DNA of 38,288 nucleotides from Candidatus Methanocrinis natronophilus. GTDB lineage: Archaea > Halobacteriota > Methanosarcinia > Methanotrichales > Methanotrichaceae. Of the stretch, positions 14,995 through 23,394 are shown one piece after another. The stretch covers positions 1 to 38,288 of the forward strand of contig JARFPK010000022.1 in assembly GCA_029167045.1 (NCBI GenBank), read 5' to 3'. The notes beneath the pieces were generated by a model. The model was not told where the DNA came from. It did no database searches and saw only the letters and a list, made by a program, of their open reading frames with translations. The first letter of the stretch is position 1. Every line of letters begins with the position of its first letter. The translations under genes and the position numbers were made by a program.

Positions 14995-16119
14995 ATGAAA
15001 GAGAAGTGGCTCATGGCCGTCGCAGGCTCCTGGGATGATATCAAGCCGCGGATCACCACCGCCCTCGAGTCCGGGTTCGACTGCGTTGTAGTAAGGCAGG
15101 AGGACGTCGAGCGGGTCAAAAGGCTCGGCGATATTAAGGTGGCGTCCTTCGGAAATGAGCGGGGCGGGGAGGAGATCCTGATCATAGGCCGCGGCGGCGA
15201 GGGGGACGGCTCGACACCCCTCCCCGAGGACTTCGGCTCTTCCCTGGACATAAGCCTCGCCAGGGCGGCGGAGGGGACGGTGGCAGGCTACGTCGAGATC
15301 AGGGGGAAGAGGTACGAGGAGTTCGCGGTGGAGCTGGGAAAGAACGTCGATTACCTCCTGGTCGTCGGCAAAGACTGGAAGGTGATCCCCCTGGAGAATA
15401 TGATCGCAGGCCTCCAGGGCGAGGAGGTGAAGATCATCAGCGCGGTCAAGACCGCCGAAGAGGCGGAGGTGGACCTGGCGACCCTGGAGAAGGGGGCGGA
15501 CGGGGTCCTCCTCGATACCTCGGACCTCTCGGAGATGAAGAGGGTCCAGAAGGCGGTCGAGAAGGCGGGGATGGCGCAGCTCGAACTCGTCCCCGCAGAG
15601 ATCACCCTCGTCAGGCCCGTCGGGATGGGGGATCGGGTCTGCGTCGACACCTGCACCATGATGCTCCCTGGAGAGGGGATGCTCGTCGGCTCCCAGTCGA
15701 AGGCCGCCTTCCTCGTCCAGAGCGAGTCGGAGGAGAGCTCTTACGTCGCCTCCCGCCCCTTCCGGGTGAACGCGGGGGCGGTCCACGCCTACGTCAAGGT
15801 CGGGGATAAGACCCGCTACCTATCGGAGCTTCATGCCGGAGACGAGGTTACCATCGTCGACAGAGATGGCAGGACGGCGAAGGCCATCGTCGGGAGGGTG
15901 AAGATAGAGAAGCGGCCTCTGATGCTCATCGAGGCCGAAGCCGCCGGGGAGAAGATCTCCACCATCCTCCAGAACGCCGAGACGATCAAGCTGGTGGGCG
16001 AGGACGGCAAAGCAAAGTCGGTGACGGACCTGGCGGCCGGGGACCGGGTTCTCGTCCACGTCGAAGGAAAGGCCCGCCACTTCGGGATGGAGATCGAGGA
16101 GAGCATCATCGAGAGATGA
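14995..16119 (+). CDS. aroB': 3-dehydroquinate synthase II (archaeal AroB')
   Basis: Archaeal enzyme that oxidatively deaminates and recyclises 2-amino-3,7-dideoxy-D-threo-hept-6-ulosonate to 3-dehydroquinate, replacing DAHP-based entry into the shikimate pathway. The 374-residue protein has the family N-terminus (KEKWLMAVAGSWDDIKPRITTALESG split over residues 2-27), AGLQGEEVKIISAVKTAEEAE, GADGVLLDT, and the Cys-rich block RVCVDTCTMMLPGEGMLVG followed by SRPFRVNAGAVHAYV. There is no bacterial AroB NAD-binding fold. The frame is open far upstream, but homology begins at ATG 14995; no ribosome binding site precedes it, fitting a leaderless start. aroD follows 30 bases later. Confidence 0.95.
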   Translation: MKEKWLMAVAGSWDDIKPRITTALESGFDCVVVRQEDVERVKRLGDIKVASFGNERGGEEILIIGRGGEGDGSTPLPEDFGSSLDISLARAAEGTVAGYVEIRGKRYEEFAVELGKNVDYLLVVGKDWKVIPLENMIAGLQGEEVKIISAVKTAEEAEVDLATLEKGADGVLLDTSDLSEMKRVQKAVEKAGMAQLELVPAEITLVRPVGMGDRVCVDTCTMMLPGEGMLVGSQSKAAFLVQSESEESSYVASRPFRVNAGAVHAYVKVGDKTRYLSELHAGDEVTIVDRDGRTAKAIVGRVKIEKRPLMLIEAEAAGEKISTILQNAETIKLVGEDGKAKSVTDLAAGDRVLVHVEGKARHFGMEIEESIIER

Positions 16120-16149
16120 TCTCTTAGGGGCTTAAAAGGCGGGGTCGAT

Positions 16150-16911
16150 ATGGTCGAGACGGGGGAGCCGGAGTTGGAAGGCAAAGGGGATGAGAGGTCG
16201 GGGGGCAGAAGGAGCTATAGGACTCTCCTCCTCGACGGCCTGAGGATCGAGGCGCCGGCGGTGGTGGCGGTCCTGAGCGGACCGGCGGCGGAGCGGGACG
16301 CCTCGGCGGCGGAGGGGCTCGGGGCAGACCTGGTGGAGGTGAGGCTCGACCTCGTCCCAGGCGATCCGATTGGGGTGATCAGAAGGGTCCGGGAGGCGAC
16401 GCAACTTCCCATAATCGCCACCAACAGGATCGCCGAGGAGGGCGGAGCCTTCCGGGGTGGAGAGGGCGAGAGGATACAGATCCTGGCGGAGGCCTCGGCA
16501 TGGGCGGATCTGGTGGACGTAGAACTTCTGGCGGGGGGGCGCGACCGTCTGATGGAGGCGGTGGGAAGGCCCCTGATAATCTCCTACCACGACTTCGGAG
16601 GTATGCCCAGCCTCGAAGGGACGAGGTCGATCTTGGCGGAGATCTTCGATGCGGGAGCCGATATCGCCAAGGTCGCCCTCACCCCCCCCACCCTGAAAGA
16701 CTGCCTGGGCCTGCTGCAGCTCGTCCATGAGACGGAGCGCCCCCTCTCTTTGATGGGGATGGGGGATCTGGGAAAGCACCTGCGAGCGGTCGCCCCGGTC
16801 TACGGCTCGGTCCTCACCTACGGCCATATAGGGGCGGCAACGGCCCCCGGCCAGATCCCGGTTAAGGCTCTGAGAGAGCTCCTCGACGCCCTCTTGGCCG
16901 AAGGCCGTTGA
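16150..16911 (+). CDS. aroD: Type I 3-dehydroquinate dehydratase
   Basis: Dehydrates 3-dehydroquinate to 3-dehydroshikimate through a Schiff-base lysine. Family features: ADLVEVRLDLVPGD (the EVRLD substrate-binding motif near residue 60), PIIATNR, DLVDVEL, IISYHDFGGMPS (catalytic His) and ADIAKVALTPPT (Schiff-base Lys), then the C-terminal GxxGKHLRA-like MGDLGKHLRAVAPVYGS and GAATAPGQIPV. The 253-residue length includes an N-terminal extension of about 30 residues that is Glu/Gly/Arg-rich and not conserved, so the true start may be further in. It immediately follows aroB', the preceding step, and is presumably co-transcribed. Confidence 0.93.
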   Translation: MVETGEPELEGKGDERSGGRRSYRTLLLDGLRIEAPAVVAVLSGPAAERDASAAEGLGADLVEVRLDLVPGDPIGVIRRVREATQLPIIATNRIAEEGGAFRGGEGERIQILAEASAWADLVDVELLAGGRDRLMEAVGRPLIISYHDFGGMPSLEGTRSILAEIFDAGADIAKVALTPPTLKDCLGLLQLVHETERPLSLMGMGDLGKHLRAVAPVYGSVLTYGHIGAATAPGQIPVKALRELLDALLAEGR

Positions 16912-17315
16912 GGCCTCCTCAGAACCGGCCGCCCCGATAGGTCTCTTCTTCCGTTTGACCGATACGGGTAGGCGGGGATGAGATCTCAATTCCCATCCAC
17001 ACCTCTTACCCTTTAATGTAAAATGATTGCCCAAAATATGATCTTATTTCTCACCAAATCATCAAGAATGGTTATCGCTATTTTGTAAAATTATAGTTCT
17101 AAATCAAATCTTCTCTCTCCTATCCATGATAAAATATTAGTCAATTCTTTGTAAGATGACTAGTATAAATCTTCCCTTACATCGATATGTAAAGCCTTTT
17201 TCTTCCCTTTGACTGGAAAGATATGAAGTACTAATATGACAGTTATCCCACAAGGTTTATATCAAGCAATTAACCCACTATAGAGCGCGGATATTTATCA
17301 GAGAGAGGTGAGACG
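16912..17315 (+). promoter_or_regulatory. AT-rich leader region and promoter of cdhA
   Basis: This 404-base gap has no credible gene. From about 17010 it becomes strongly AT-rich, in sharp contrast to the flanks. The best promoter is AGGTTTATATC, with TTTATATC at 17256-17263, giving a predicted start near 17285 and a leader of about 30 bases ending in GAGAGAGGTGAGACG before the ATG at 17316. Further TATA-like tracts occur near 17085-17095, 17140 and 17163-17170. The long AT-rich stretch suggests a regulated, highly expressed promoter with upstream binding sites; no specific operator was identified. Confidence 0.55.
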
Positions 17316-19751
17316 ATGGATAAGATGGAAGGCAGTTTTGCTCTCGAGGACATGCAGAATGTCCAGATCAACATCGGCGCGATAGTCAAGGAGGTGGACG
17401 AGTGGGACCAACCGATGGGCCCCTTCCCCTACCCGAGCATCGCGACGCTCCGGGATTGGGATTTCAAGATAATGAACCGGTACAAGGTATTCTATTCTCC
17501 GATCTGCGATCGGTGTACCCTCTGTACCTACGGCCCCTGCGACCTGACGGGGGACAAGAGGGGGGCCTGCGGCATAGACCAGGCAGCCCAGCAGGGGAGG
17601 ATCGTCCTCATAGCCGTCCTCATGGGATGCACCGCTCACGCCGCCCACGGCCGCCACCTCTACCACTGGTGCCTGGACAAGTTCGGGGACCTCCCCTTCA
17701 AGATGGGCGACGAGATCCTCGTCGACGCTCCTCTGACCAGGACGATCGCCGGGATCAAGCCCAAGACCCTAAAGGACTTCGGCCCGGTGATGAGCTACGT
17801 CGAGGAGCAGGTATCCCAGCTCCTGGCATGCACTCACACCGGCCAGGAAGGAAGCTTCGTTGACTTCGAGTCGAAGGCGCTCCACGCCGGGATGCTCGAC
17901 TCCCTCGGCAAAGAGGTCTCTGACCTGATCCAGATCGTCGCCTACGACATGCCCCGGGGCGACGAGGACGCTCCTCTGGTGGAGTGCGGGATGGGGACCC
18001 TCGACAAGAAAAAGGCGATACTGATCACCTACGGCCACAACCTGGCAGGCTCCGCTGAGGCGATGTTCTACGCCGAGGACAACAACCTCTGGGACAAGGT
18101 GGACATCGGCGGCGTATGCTGCACCGCCATCGACAACACCCGAATCTGCGAGGGGATAGGCCACCCCGACAAGGAGTTCAACGACAATTACAGGATGGTC
18201 GGGACGAAGGCGAAGATCGCCGGCGCCATCGGCTGGTGGAGGAAGATGGTCCGGGGCGACTGCATGGACTGCATCATGGTCGATGAACAGTGCGTCTGGA
18301 CCGACGCCATCGTCGACGCCGAGAAGTACAAGGTCCCCCTCATCGCCACCAACGAGAAGATCATGCTGGGCCTGCCCGACAGGACGAACGATCCCGTAGA
18401 CGAGATCGTCGACGACCTGGTGAACTTCAGGATGCCGGGGGTCGTCGTCCTGGACCCGGTCAAGGCCGGGGAGGTAGGGATCAAGACGGCTATCGCCGTC
18501 AAGCCGAAGCGGGCCGAGATCAGAGAGGCGGACCCCTTCCTATCCGAGGAGGATTTCAAGAAGTACGCCGAGTCCTGCACCTACTGCCACTCCTGCCAGT
18601 TCGTCTGTCCCCCCCACATCAAGATAGGGGACGTCGTCCGGGCCGCCGCCGAAGGAAACTATGAGCCCCTGAGCACCACCTATGAGATATGCGTCGGATG
18701 CCGCAGATGCGAGCAGGTCTGCCCCCAGGATATACCGATCCTCAGCCTCTACGCCTATGCCAACAGGGAGTACATCAGAAACCAGAAGTTCAAGATGAGG
18801 GCCGGCAGAGGTCCCGTCAAGGACACGGAGATCAGGCGCGTCGGAGCGCCCCTGGTCCTGGGGACGATCCCCGGGGTCATCGCCATCATCGGATGCGGCA
18901 ACTACCCCAACGGCACCAAGGAGTGCTACGACATAGCCCGGGAGTTTGTGGACAGGGGCTTCATCGTCGCCGCCACCGGCTGCATGGCCATGGACATGTC
19001 CCTCTACACCGACGAGGAGGGCAAGACGATCTGGGAGCAGTTCCCCGGAGGCTTCGACGGCAGAAACATCTGCAACATAGGTAGCTGCGTCGCCAACGCT
19101 CACCTCCACGGAGCCGGCATCAAGGTCGCCACCATCTTCGCCGGGAGGAACGAGAGGGCGAACTACGACGACATCGCCGATTACATCCTCAACAAGGTCG
19201 GCGCCTGCGGCGTCGCCTGGGGAGCCTACTCTCAGAAGGCCGCCTCCATCGCCACCGGCTTCAACAGGCTTGGGGTACCTGCCGTCGTCCAGTCCCACAG
19301 CGTCATGTACCGCCGGGCGTTTCTGGGCAGGGCCGACAAGAGGGAGGACTGGGAGATCATCGACGCCAGGGACGGCTCGAAGGTCTACTGCGAGCCGGCG
19401 CCGGAGCATATGCTCTACGTCGCCGAGTCCGTCGAAGAGTGCATGCTGATGATGGCGAAGCTCTGCTTCCGCCCCAGCGACAACAACTCTGGCCGCATGA
19501 TCAAGCTGACCCACTACTGCGACATCAGCATGAAGTACTTCGGCTGCATGCCCCCAGACTGGCACGTCTACGTCCGCCACGCCTCCGACCTCCCCCTCAA
19601 GTGGAAGGAGGATATGATGAAGGAGCTGGAGTCGAAGTACGGCTGGGAGATCGACTGGAAGAGGAAGGCGATCCTGAGCGGACCGATCCGCAAGTCGGAC
19701 GTCAGCTTCGACCCGACGAACATCGAGAGGAAGATCAGGGTGAAGAAGTGA
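17316..19751 (+). CDS. cdhA: Acetyl-CoA decarbonylase/synthase alpha subunit (CO dehydrogenase)
   Basis: Catalytic CO dehydrogenase subunit of the ACDS complex, oxidising the CO released on acetyl-CoA cleavage to CO2 and passing electrons to ferredoxin. The 811-residue length is typical. The N-terminal SPICDRCTLCTYGPCDLTGD motif (near residues 66-85) carries cluster B/D ligands, and AVLMGCTAHAAHGRH follows. Two ferredoxin-type 4Fe-4S motifs, found only in the archaeal alpha subunit, lie at C421-x2-C-x2-C-x3-C (CTYCHSCQFVC) and C459 (CVGCRRCEQVC). The Ni-Fe-S C-cluster region follows, with IGSCVANAHLHG and GACGVAWGAYSQKA. A strong ribosome binding site, GAGGTG, precedes the ATG. cdhB follows 13 bases after the stop. 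Confidence 0.98.
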   Translation: MDKMEGSFALEDMQNVQINIGAIVKEVDEWDQPMGPFPYPSIATLRDWDFKIMNRYKVFYSPICDRCTLCTYGPCDLTGDKRGACGIDQAAQQGRIVLIAVLMGCTAHAAHGRHLYHWCLDKFGDLPFKMGDEILVDAPLTRTIAGIKPKTLKDFGPVMSYVEEQVSQLLACTHTGQEGSFVDFESKALHAGMLDSLGKEVSDLIQIVAYDMPRGDEDAPLVECGMGTLDKKKAILITYGHNLAGSAEAMFYAEDNNLWDKVDIGGVCCTAIDNTRICEGIGHPDKEFNDNYRMVGTKAKIAGAIGWWRKMVRGDCMDCIMVDEQCVWTDAIVDAEKYKVPLIATNEKIMLGLPDRTNDPVDEIVDDLVNFRMPGVVVLDPVKAGEVGIKTAIAVKPKRAEIREADPFLSEEDFKKYAESCTYCHSCQFVCPPHIKIGDVVRAAAEGNYEPLSTTYEICVGCRRCEQVCPQDIPILSLYAYANREYIRNQKFKMRAGRGPVKDTEIRRVGAPLVLGTIPGVIAIIGCGNYPNGTKECYDIAREFVDRGFIVAATGCMAMDMSLYTDEEGKTIWEQFPGGFDGRNICNIGSCVANAHLHGAGIKVATIFAGRNERANYDDIADYILNKVGACGVAWGAYSQKAASIATGFNRLGVPAVVQSHSVMYRRAFLGRADKREDWEIIDARDGSKVYCEPAPEHMLYVAESVEECMLMMAKLCFRPSDNNSGRMIKLTHYCDISMKYFGCMPPDWHVYVRHASDLPLKWKEDMMKELESKYGWEIDWKRKAILSGPIRKSDVSFDPTNIERKIRVKK

Positions 19752-19764
19752 GGAGGCGGTAAAA

Positions 19765-20310
19765 ATGGCAGTAGACACCACCAAGAACCCAGTTCCCTTT
19801 GAGATGGCCCAGATACCTGGGCCCGAGATGGCGAAGGCCTACAACACCGCCGTCATTGGCGCCATCCTCAAGAAGGCTAAGAGGCCCCTCCTCGTGGTGG
19901 GGGCCGAGCTCTTCGAGGACCCTGTGATTTTCGACAAGGCGATCGAGATCGGCAAGACGGGGGTTCCCATAGCGGCCACCGCCCACTCCATCAAGGGGTT
20001 CGTCGAGAGGGGCTACACCGATAACGTCACCATGATCGGCCTGCACCCCCTGACGAACTACCTCCGGTTCAAGGATTGGCAGGGGCTCGACGGGAAGGGG
20101 CAGTACGACGTGGTGATCTTCATGGGTATCTTCTACAAGTTCGCCAGCGCCATGTTCTCGGCGCTGAAGAACTTCAACCGGGATATCAAGAGGGTCTCCA
20201 TCGACCGGTACTACCACGTCAACGCCGACATGACCTTCGGAAACCTCGCCTTCAACGTCGACCAGTACCACGAAGCCGTCGACGAGGTAATCGCCAAATT
20301 GAAGGGATGA
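19765..20310 (+). CDS. cdhB: Acetyl-CoA decarbonylase/synthase epsilon subunit
   Basis: Accessory subunit that forms an alpha2-epsilon2 complex with CdhA; it has a DHS-like Rossmann fold and may help electron transfer or complex stability. The 181-residue sequence has the family start (NPVPFEMAQIPGPEMAKAYN), KKAKRPLLVVGAEL, IAATAHSIKGFVERGY, DVVIFMGIFYKFASAMFSALKNF split over about 115-138, and the terminal DRYYHVNADMTFGNL. The ribosome binding site GGAGG lies about 8 bases before the ATG and overlaps the end of cdhA, so the pair is translated together. No intact cdhC follows; see the remnant at 20766-20982. Confidence 0.97.
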   Translation: MAVDTTKNPVPFEMAQIPGPEMAKAYNTAVIGAILKKAKRPLLVVGAELFEDPVIFDKAIEIGKTGVPIAATAHSIKGFVERGYTDNVTMIGLHPLTNYLRFKDWQGLDGKGQYDVVIFMGIFYKFASAMFSALKNFNRDIKRVSIDRYYHVNADMTFGNLAFNVDQYHEAVDEVIAKLKG

Positions 20311-20705
20311 CCCCCTCCCATCCCCTTTTTTCTGGGGATGGCGATCCAGCAGATCGCCTGCAGAGGAGATCCATCAAAATGATATGACCGATGATCGAGC
20401 TCGTTAAACCCGGATCGACCGGGTTAGAGCTCTGTATGGCAGCGGAGGAGGGCGGAGATGGGCGGGGTAAGAGTCGGCGGTCTCGCCGGAGGATAATCGC
20501 GCCCGAGCCTCGGCTCGAAGTGGCCTGAAAAGATGGACCGATGATATGGAGGGTGATGGCTTGACCTCCTTTGCCCTCTGGTAAATCTAGCGGACTGTAG
20601 ACGGGCCACGGTTGTGGGTGATGGAATGGATCTCTTGACCTCCTTCGCCCTCTCTCCGACTTCCATGCATCTTAGAGAGATGAGATCTCGCGGAAAGGGA
20701 TCAAC
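20311..20705 (+). other. Structured gene-free spacer after cdhB
   Basis: There is no convincing gene here. Three hairpins follow the cdhB stop: CCATCCCC/GGGGATGG with a T-rich loop (20318-20341), GGCGATC/GATCGCC with loop CAGCA (20340-20358), and AACCCGG/CCGGGTT with loop ATCGA (20407-20425), the last flanked by GAGCTC on both sides (20397-20432). The first has six Ts in its loop and could terminate transcription; the others could stabilise the cdhAB mRNA. A partial direct repeat (see separate entry) lies at 20551-20652. Confidence 0.5.
20551..20652 (+). repeat. Imperfect direct repeat in cdh-hdr spacer
   Basis: GGGTGATGG followed by CTTGACCTCCTTTGCCCTCT occurs at 20551-20579. It recurs at 20616-20652 as GGGTGATGG, a 9-base insert, then CTTGACCTCCTTCGCCCTCT. 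The copies are about 65 bases apart. This may be a local duplication within a decaying region. Confidence 0.55.
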
Positions 20706-20765
20706 ATGATCTATTCTATCCTTCCCTTCGCAGAGCGATGTAGACGCTTCTCGAAACTGTCAATG

Positions 20766-20982
20766 AAGCTGAAGAAGAAGGAACCTGTTGCAGCCGCCGC
20801 CCCCACCGCAGAAGCGGCGGCACCGGCCTCAGGGGCGGGGCCCCGCTTTTTCCATCTCGGCGGGCGGGGCAGGCATGATCAAGCTGATCCTCGAGGACGC
20901 GAAGGTCGCCATCGAGAAGGTGACGCTCGCCAAGGGAGGGTCCACCTTCTCCCTTCCCCCTCCATACCAATCTTTTTTTTGA
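20766..20982 (+). pseudogene. cdhC: Fragment of the C-terminal end of CdhC (ACDS beta subunit)
   Basis: The frame through 20766-20850 reads KLKKKEPVAAAAPTAEAAAP, an Ala/Pro linker. After a frameshift around 20850 the reading becomes AFSISAGGAGMIKLILEDAK then VAIEKVTLAKGG, ending at a stop near 20982. An Ala/Pro linker followed by a short GGxG..IxLxNAKIxxEKxxI module is how methanogen CdhC (acetyl-CoA synthase beta subunit) ends. Only about 60 of some 470 residues are present, with the frame broken, so this cannot make the A-cluster enzyme. The position right after cdhAB matches where cdhC sits in other methanogens. The identification rests on this short C-terminal pattern and is moderate. Confidence 0.5.
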
Positions 20983-21038
20983 TCGCCTTTTTCCTGGTCT
21001 GCAAAATTATTCGATCATCAAAATGACCAGAAGGGAAC

Positions 21039-21047
21039 GTTTAAGTA
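21039..21047 (+). promoter_or_regulatory. Promoter of hdrED
   Basis: GTTTAAGTA preceded by purine-rich AAGGGAAC resembles a BRE/TATA pair. Transcription would start near 21070, leaving a leader of about 55 bases that ends in AAGGAGGATATGAG before the hdrE ATG. Confidence 0.45.
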
Positions 21048-21125
21048 TTAGTTTCTCAGGTTAATCTCAAATGAAAAGGATGGTCGGATGGAGTCGGCAG
21101 CGGTTCAAGATAAGGAGGATATGAG

Positions 21126-21881
21126 ATGGCAGATTTCTACACCTATGGTTTAACATATTGGAGAGTGATCGCCCTTACCGCTTTGGTAGTGGGTGTTTGG
21201 ATCTACGGCCTCTACTTCATGTTCAAGAAGTGGGGGATGGGGTCCACCGGTTATCAGGATGAGCTGCGATACAGCTTCTGGCTTTTTATTGCGACATGGA
21301 TTCACGAAGCCTTCAAAGGCGGAGTCTGGGTATTCGTAAAGACCCTCGTCCTCGACGTCCTCCTCCTGAGAAGGACGCTCAGGCGAAGCCCGGTGAGGTG
21401 GGTCATGCATATGACGATATTCTACGGGTTTGTTACTCTGGCAACCCTCTCCGGCGTAGGACTTCTCCTGGACACCATCATTCACTTCAACATCCTTGGC
21501 TACGCTCCGGCGGCTGAAGAGGTATTTGTGTTGATGAAGATGCCCTTCAACATCTTCGGCTATATCCTCCTCATCGGGTCCACCATAGGGGTCACCAGGA
21601 GGATCATCTTCCGGGAGGTCAGGGCCAGGACATCGGCTTATGATGTAGTTCTCCTCGGCGGCGTATTTCTGATAACCGTCACCGGATTCTACGCCCAGTG
21701 GCTCCGGGGCGACTCCTTCCTCGTAGGAAACGTCTTCGCATACCCGATATACGCACCCTACTTCGCCCTGGTCCATACCATACTTGCCCTGGCTCTCTTC
21801 GCCATAATCCTTCCATGGAGCAAGTACCAGCACGTTATAGCCGCCCCGCTTACTATTCTCGCAAACAGAGGAGGCGAATAA
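21126..21881 (+). CDS. hdrE: Heterodisulfide reductase subunit E (membrane cytochrome b)
   Basis: Membrane b-type cytochrome of the HdrDE complex; it takes electrons from reduced methanophenazine and passes them to HdrD. The 251-residue protein has five predicted membrane helices, around residues 12-32, 95-115, 135-155, 175-195 and 215-238, with His residues in or near helices (TWIHEAF, VMHMTIFYGF, ALVHTILA) as candidate heme ligands. It resembles the NarI-like gamma subunit family. The ribosome binding site GGAGG lies 7 bases before the ATG. hdrD begins after a single base, the usual Methanosarcinales order hdrE-hdrD. Confidence 0.96.
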   Translation: MADFYTYGLTYWRVIALTALVVGVWIYGLYFMFKKWGMGSTGYQDELRYSFWLFIATWIHEAFKGGVWVFVKTLVLDVLLLRRTLRRSPVRWVMHMTIFYGFVTLATLSGVGLLLDTIIHFNILGYAPAAEEVFVLMKMPFNIFGYILLIGSTIGVTRRIIFREVRARTSAYDVVLLGGVFLITVTGFYAQWLRGDSFLVGNVFAYPIYAPYFALVHTILALALFAIILPWSKYQHVIAAPLTILANRGGE

Positions 21882-21882
21882 G

Positions 21883-23259
21883 ATGGCAGATGTAGGAAAA
21901 GAGAAGAAGCCCCTCGTATCAGGTTACCTCATGTCCACCCAGTTCATGGAGCTGGATGGATGCACCCGTTGTCAGGAGTGCATGAAGTGGTGTCCCACTT
22001 TCGACGTGAGGCAGGATAGACCCGGGATCACCCCCATGTACAAGATCTCCAAGTTCAGGGAGCTTCTGGGAAGCCAGGACGGCCTGCGGGCGAAGCTCTT
22101 CGGCCCCAAGCCCATCAACGAGGACGAGATCGACATCTGGAAAGACGACACCTACATGTGCACCACCTGCGGCGTCTGCGGTACCGTCTGCGAGTCCGGG
22201 ATAAACACCGTGGAGCTCTGGGAGGCCATGCGCCCCAACCTGGTGGCGAGAGGGAGCGGCCCCTACGGAAAGCAGTCCTTCTTCCCCGGTCTCCTCGGCA
22301 AAGACAGAAACCCCTTCCAGGCGAAGCAGTCGGAGAGGCTCTGCTGGGTCCCTGAGGATGCGACGGTCCTGGAGTCTGAGAAGATAGCATACTTTGCGGG
22401 CTGCACCGCCGCCTACCGGCAGCAGGCTCTGGGGGTCGCCACAGTCCGGCTGATGAACGCCCTCGATGTACCTTTCTGCATGCTCGGGGAGGATGAGTGG
22501 TGCTGCGCCTCGGCTCTCATCAGGACAGGGCAGAGGCCGGTCATGCGGGACCACGCCGTCCACAACGTCGACGCCCTCAAGGAGAGGGGGGTCGAGACCG
22601 TCCTCTTCGCCTGCGCCGGCTGCCTGCGAGCTGCAACCATAGACTGGCCCCGGTGGTATGAGGGCTACATCCCCTACAAGACGATGCCCCTCTCCGCCTA
22701 CCTGAGGGATAAGGTGAGGAGCGGCGATGTGGAGTGGAAGAGGCCCCTCGACTTCAAGGTCACCTACCACGACCCCTGCCACAACGGAAGACACCTGATG
22801 CACGTCAAGGGAAGAGACTGGTCCTTCGAGGCCCCCAGGGACATCCTCAAGTCCATACCCGGGGTCCAGTTCCAGGACATGACGAGGTCGAGGGAGTTTC
22901 AGAGGTGCTGCGGCGCCGGTGGCGGCGTCAAGGCCGGGATCCCCGACCTGGCCCTCGACTGTGCCAAGGCGAGGCTCGATGACGCCGATCTGATCGCCGC
23001 CGATATAATCGCCAGCACATGTCCCTTCTGCAGGAGAAACATCATGGACGGTCGGGCCGCCCTCACGGAGAAGTCCGACGTCAAGATCGTCGACGTCGTG
23101 GAGATGATGGCGGCGGCCATGGGCCTGGACACCACCATCCCCGACAACCCCTACATGGAGTTCCAGGAGCAGGACGTCATAGTCTGCGAGGAGGTCTGCG
23201 AGATCGAGACGGTCGAGAGGAAGGCCGAGGGCAAAGACCTGGTGGGAGAGGCCCACTGA
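21883..23259 (+). CDS. hdrD: Heterodisulfide reductase subunit D (catalytic)
   Basis: Reduces the CoM-S-S-CoB heterodisulfide, the terminal electron acceptor, with electrons from HdrE; this creates proton motive force. The N-terminus has two 4Fe-4S ferredoxin motifs: CTRCQECMKWC (C27-C37) and CTTCGVCGTVC (C93-C103). Two CCG domains follow: C174, C207-C208, C244-x2-C247, and C299, C342-C343, C380-x2-C383, which hold the noncubane clusters. The 458-residue length exceeds the roughly 410 of Methanosarcina HdrD, partly through a C-terminal tail rich in Glu and Val (from about 425). A purine/T-rich stretch at 23268-23300 after the stop may terminate transcription. Confidence 0.97.
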   Translation: MADVGKEKKPLVSGYLMSTQFMELDGCTRCQECMKWCPTFDVRQDRPGITPMYKISKFRELLGSQDGLRAKLFGPKPINEDEIDIWKDDTYMCTTCGVCGTVCESGINTVELWEAMRPNLVARGSGPYGKQSFFPGLLGKDRNPFQAKQSERLCWVPEDATVLESEKIAYFAGCTAAYRQQALGVATVRLMNALDVPFCMLGEDEWCCASALIRTGQRPVMRDHAVHNVDALKERGVETVLFACAGCLRAATIDWPRWYEGYIPYKTMPLSAYLRDKVRSGDVEWKRPLDFKVTYHDPCHNGRHLMHVKGRDWSFEAPRDILKSIPGVQFQDMTRSREFQRCCGAGGGVKAGIPDLALDCAKARLDDADLIAADIIASTCPFCRRNIMDGRAALTEKSDVKIVDVVEMMAAAMGLDTTIPDNPYMEFQEQDVIVCEEVCEIETVERKAEGKDLVGEAH

Positions 23260-23368
23260 AATTCCAAGAAAAAGGGGGGGTGGGGGTTTTTCGTAACCTC
23301 TGCCCCTCTTCTCCATCTCGTTTTCTCTTTTTTTTCCATCTTACGGGTCCGTTATATCGATCGCCTTT

Positions 23369-23387
23369 CAGAGGGTTCAGCCCTCTG
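23369..23387 (-). terminator. Hairpin after the secreted-protein gene
   Basis: CAGAGGG / CCCTCTG form a perfect 7-bp stem with a 5-base loop (23369-23387), 8 bases beyond the stop of the leftward gene at 23395. A pyrimidine/T-rich tract at 23318-23340 lies further on, between the convergent hdrD and this gene. Confidence 0.45.
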
Positions 23388-23394
23388 CCCGACC

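Noticed and set aside
18540-19784. Long minus-strand open frame opposite cdhA
   Set aside because: Antisense to a firmly identified gene; the Asp/Val/Gly-rich translation is the mirror of cdhA codon use.
20424-20666. 80-codon minus-strand frame in the cdh-hdr spacer
   Set aside because: No ribosome binding site, Arg/Pro-rich shadow composition, and it crosses the direct repeat and hairpin region.
20706-21026. Intact 106-codon gene reading through the cdhC remnant
   Set aside because: The CdhC-like pattern switches frame in the middle, so the single open frame is a chance fusion of a remnant with out-of-frame sequence.
21919-23316. Minus-strand open frame of about 465 codons opposite hdrD
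   Set aside because: Shadow of hdrD with no domain signal or start region of its own.
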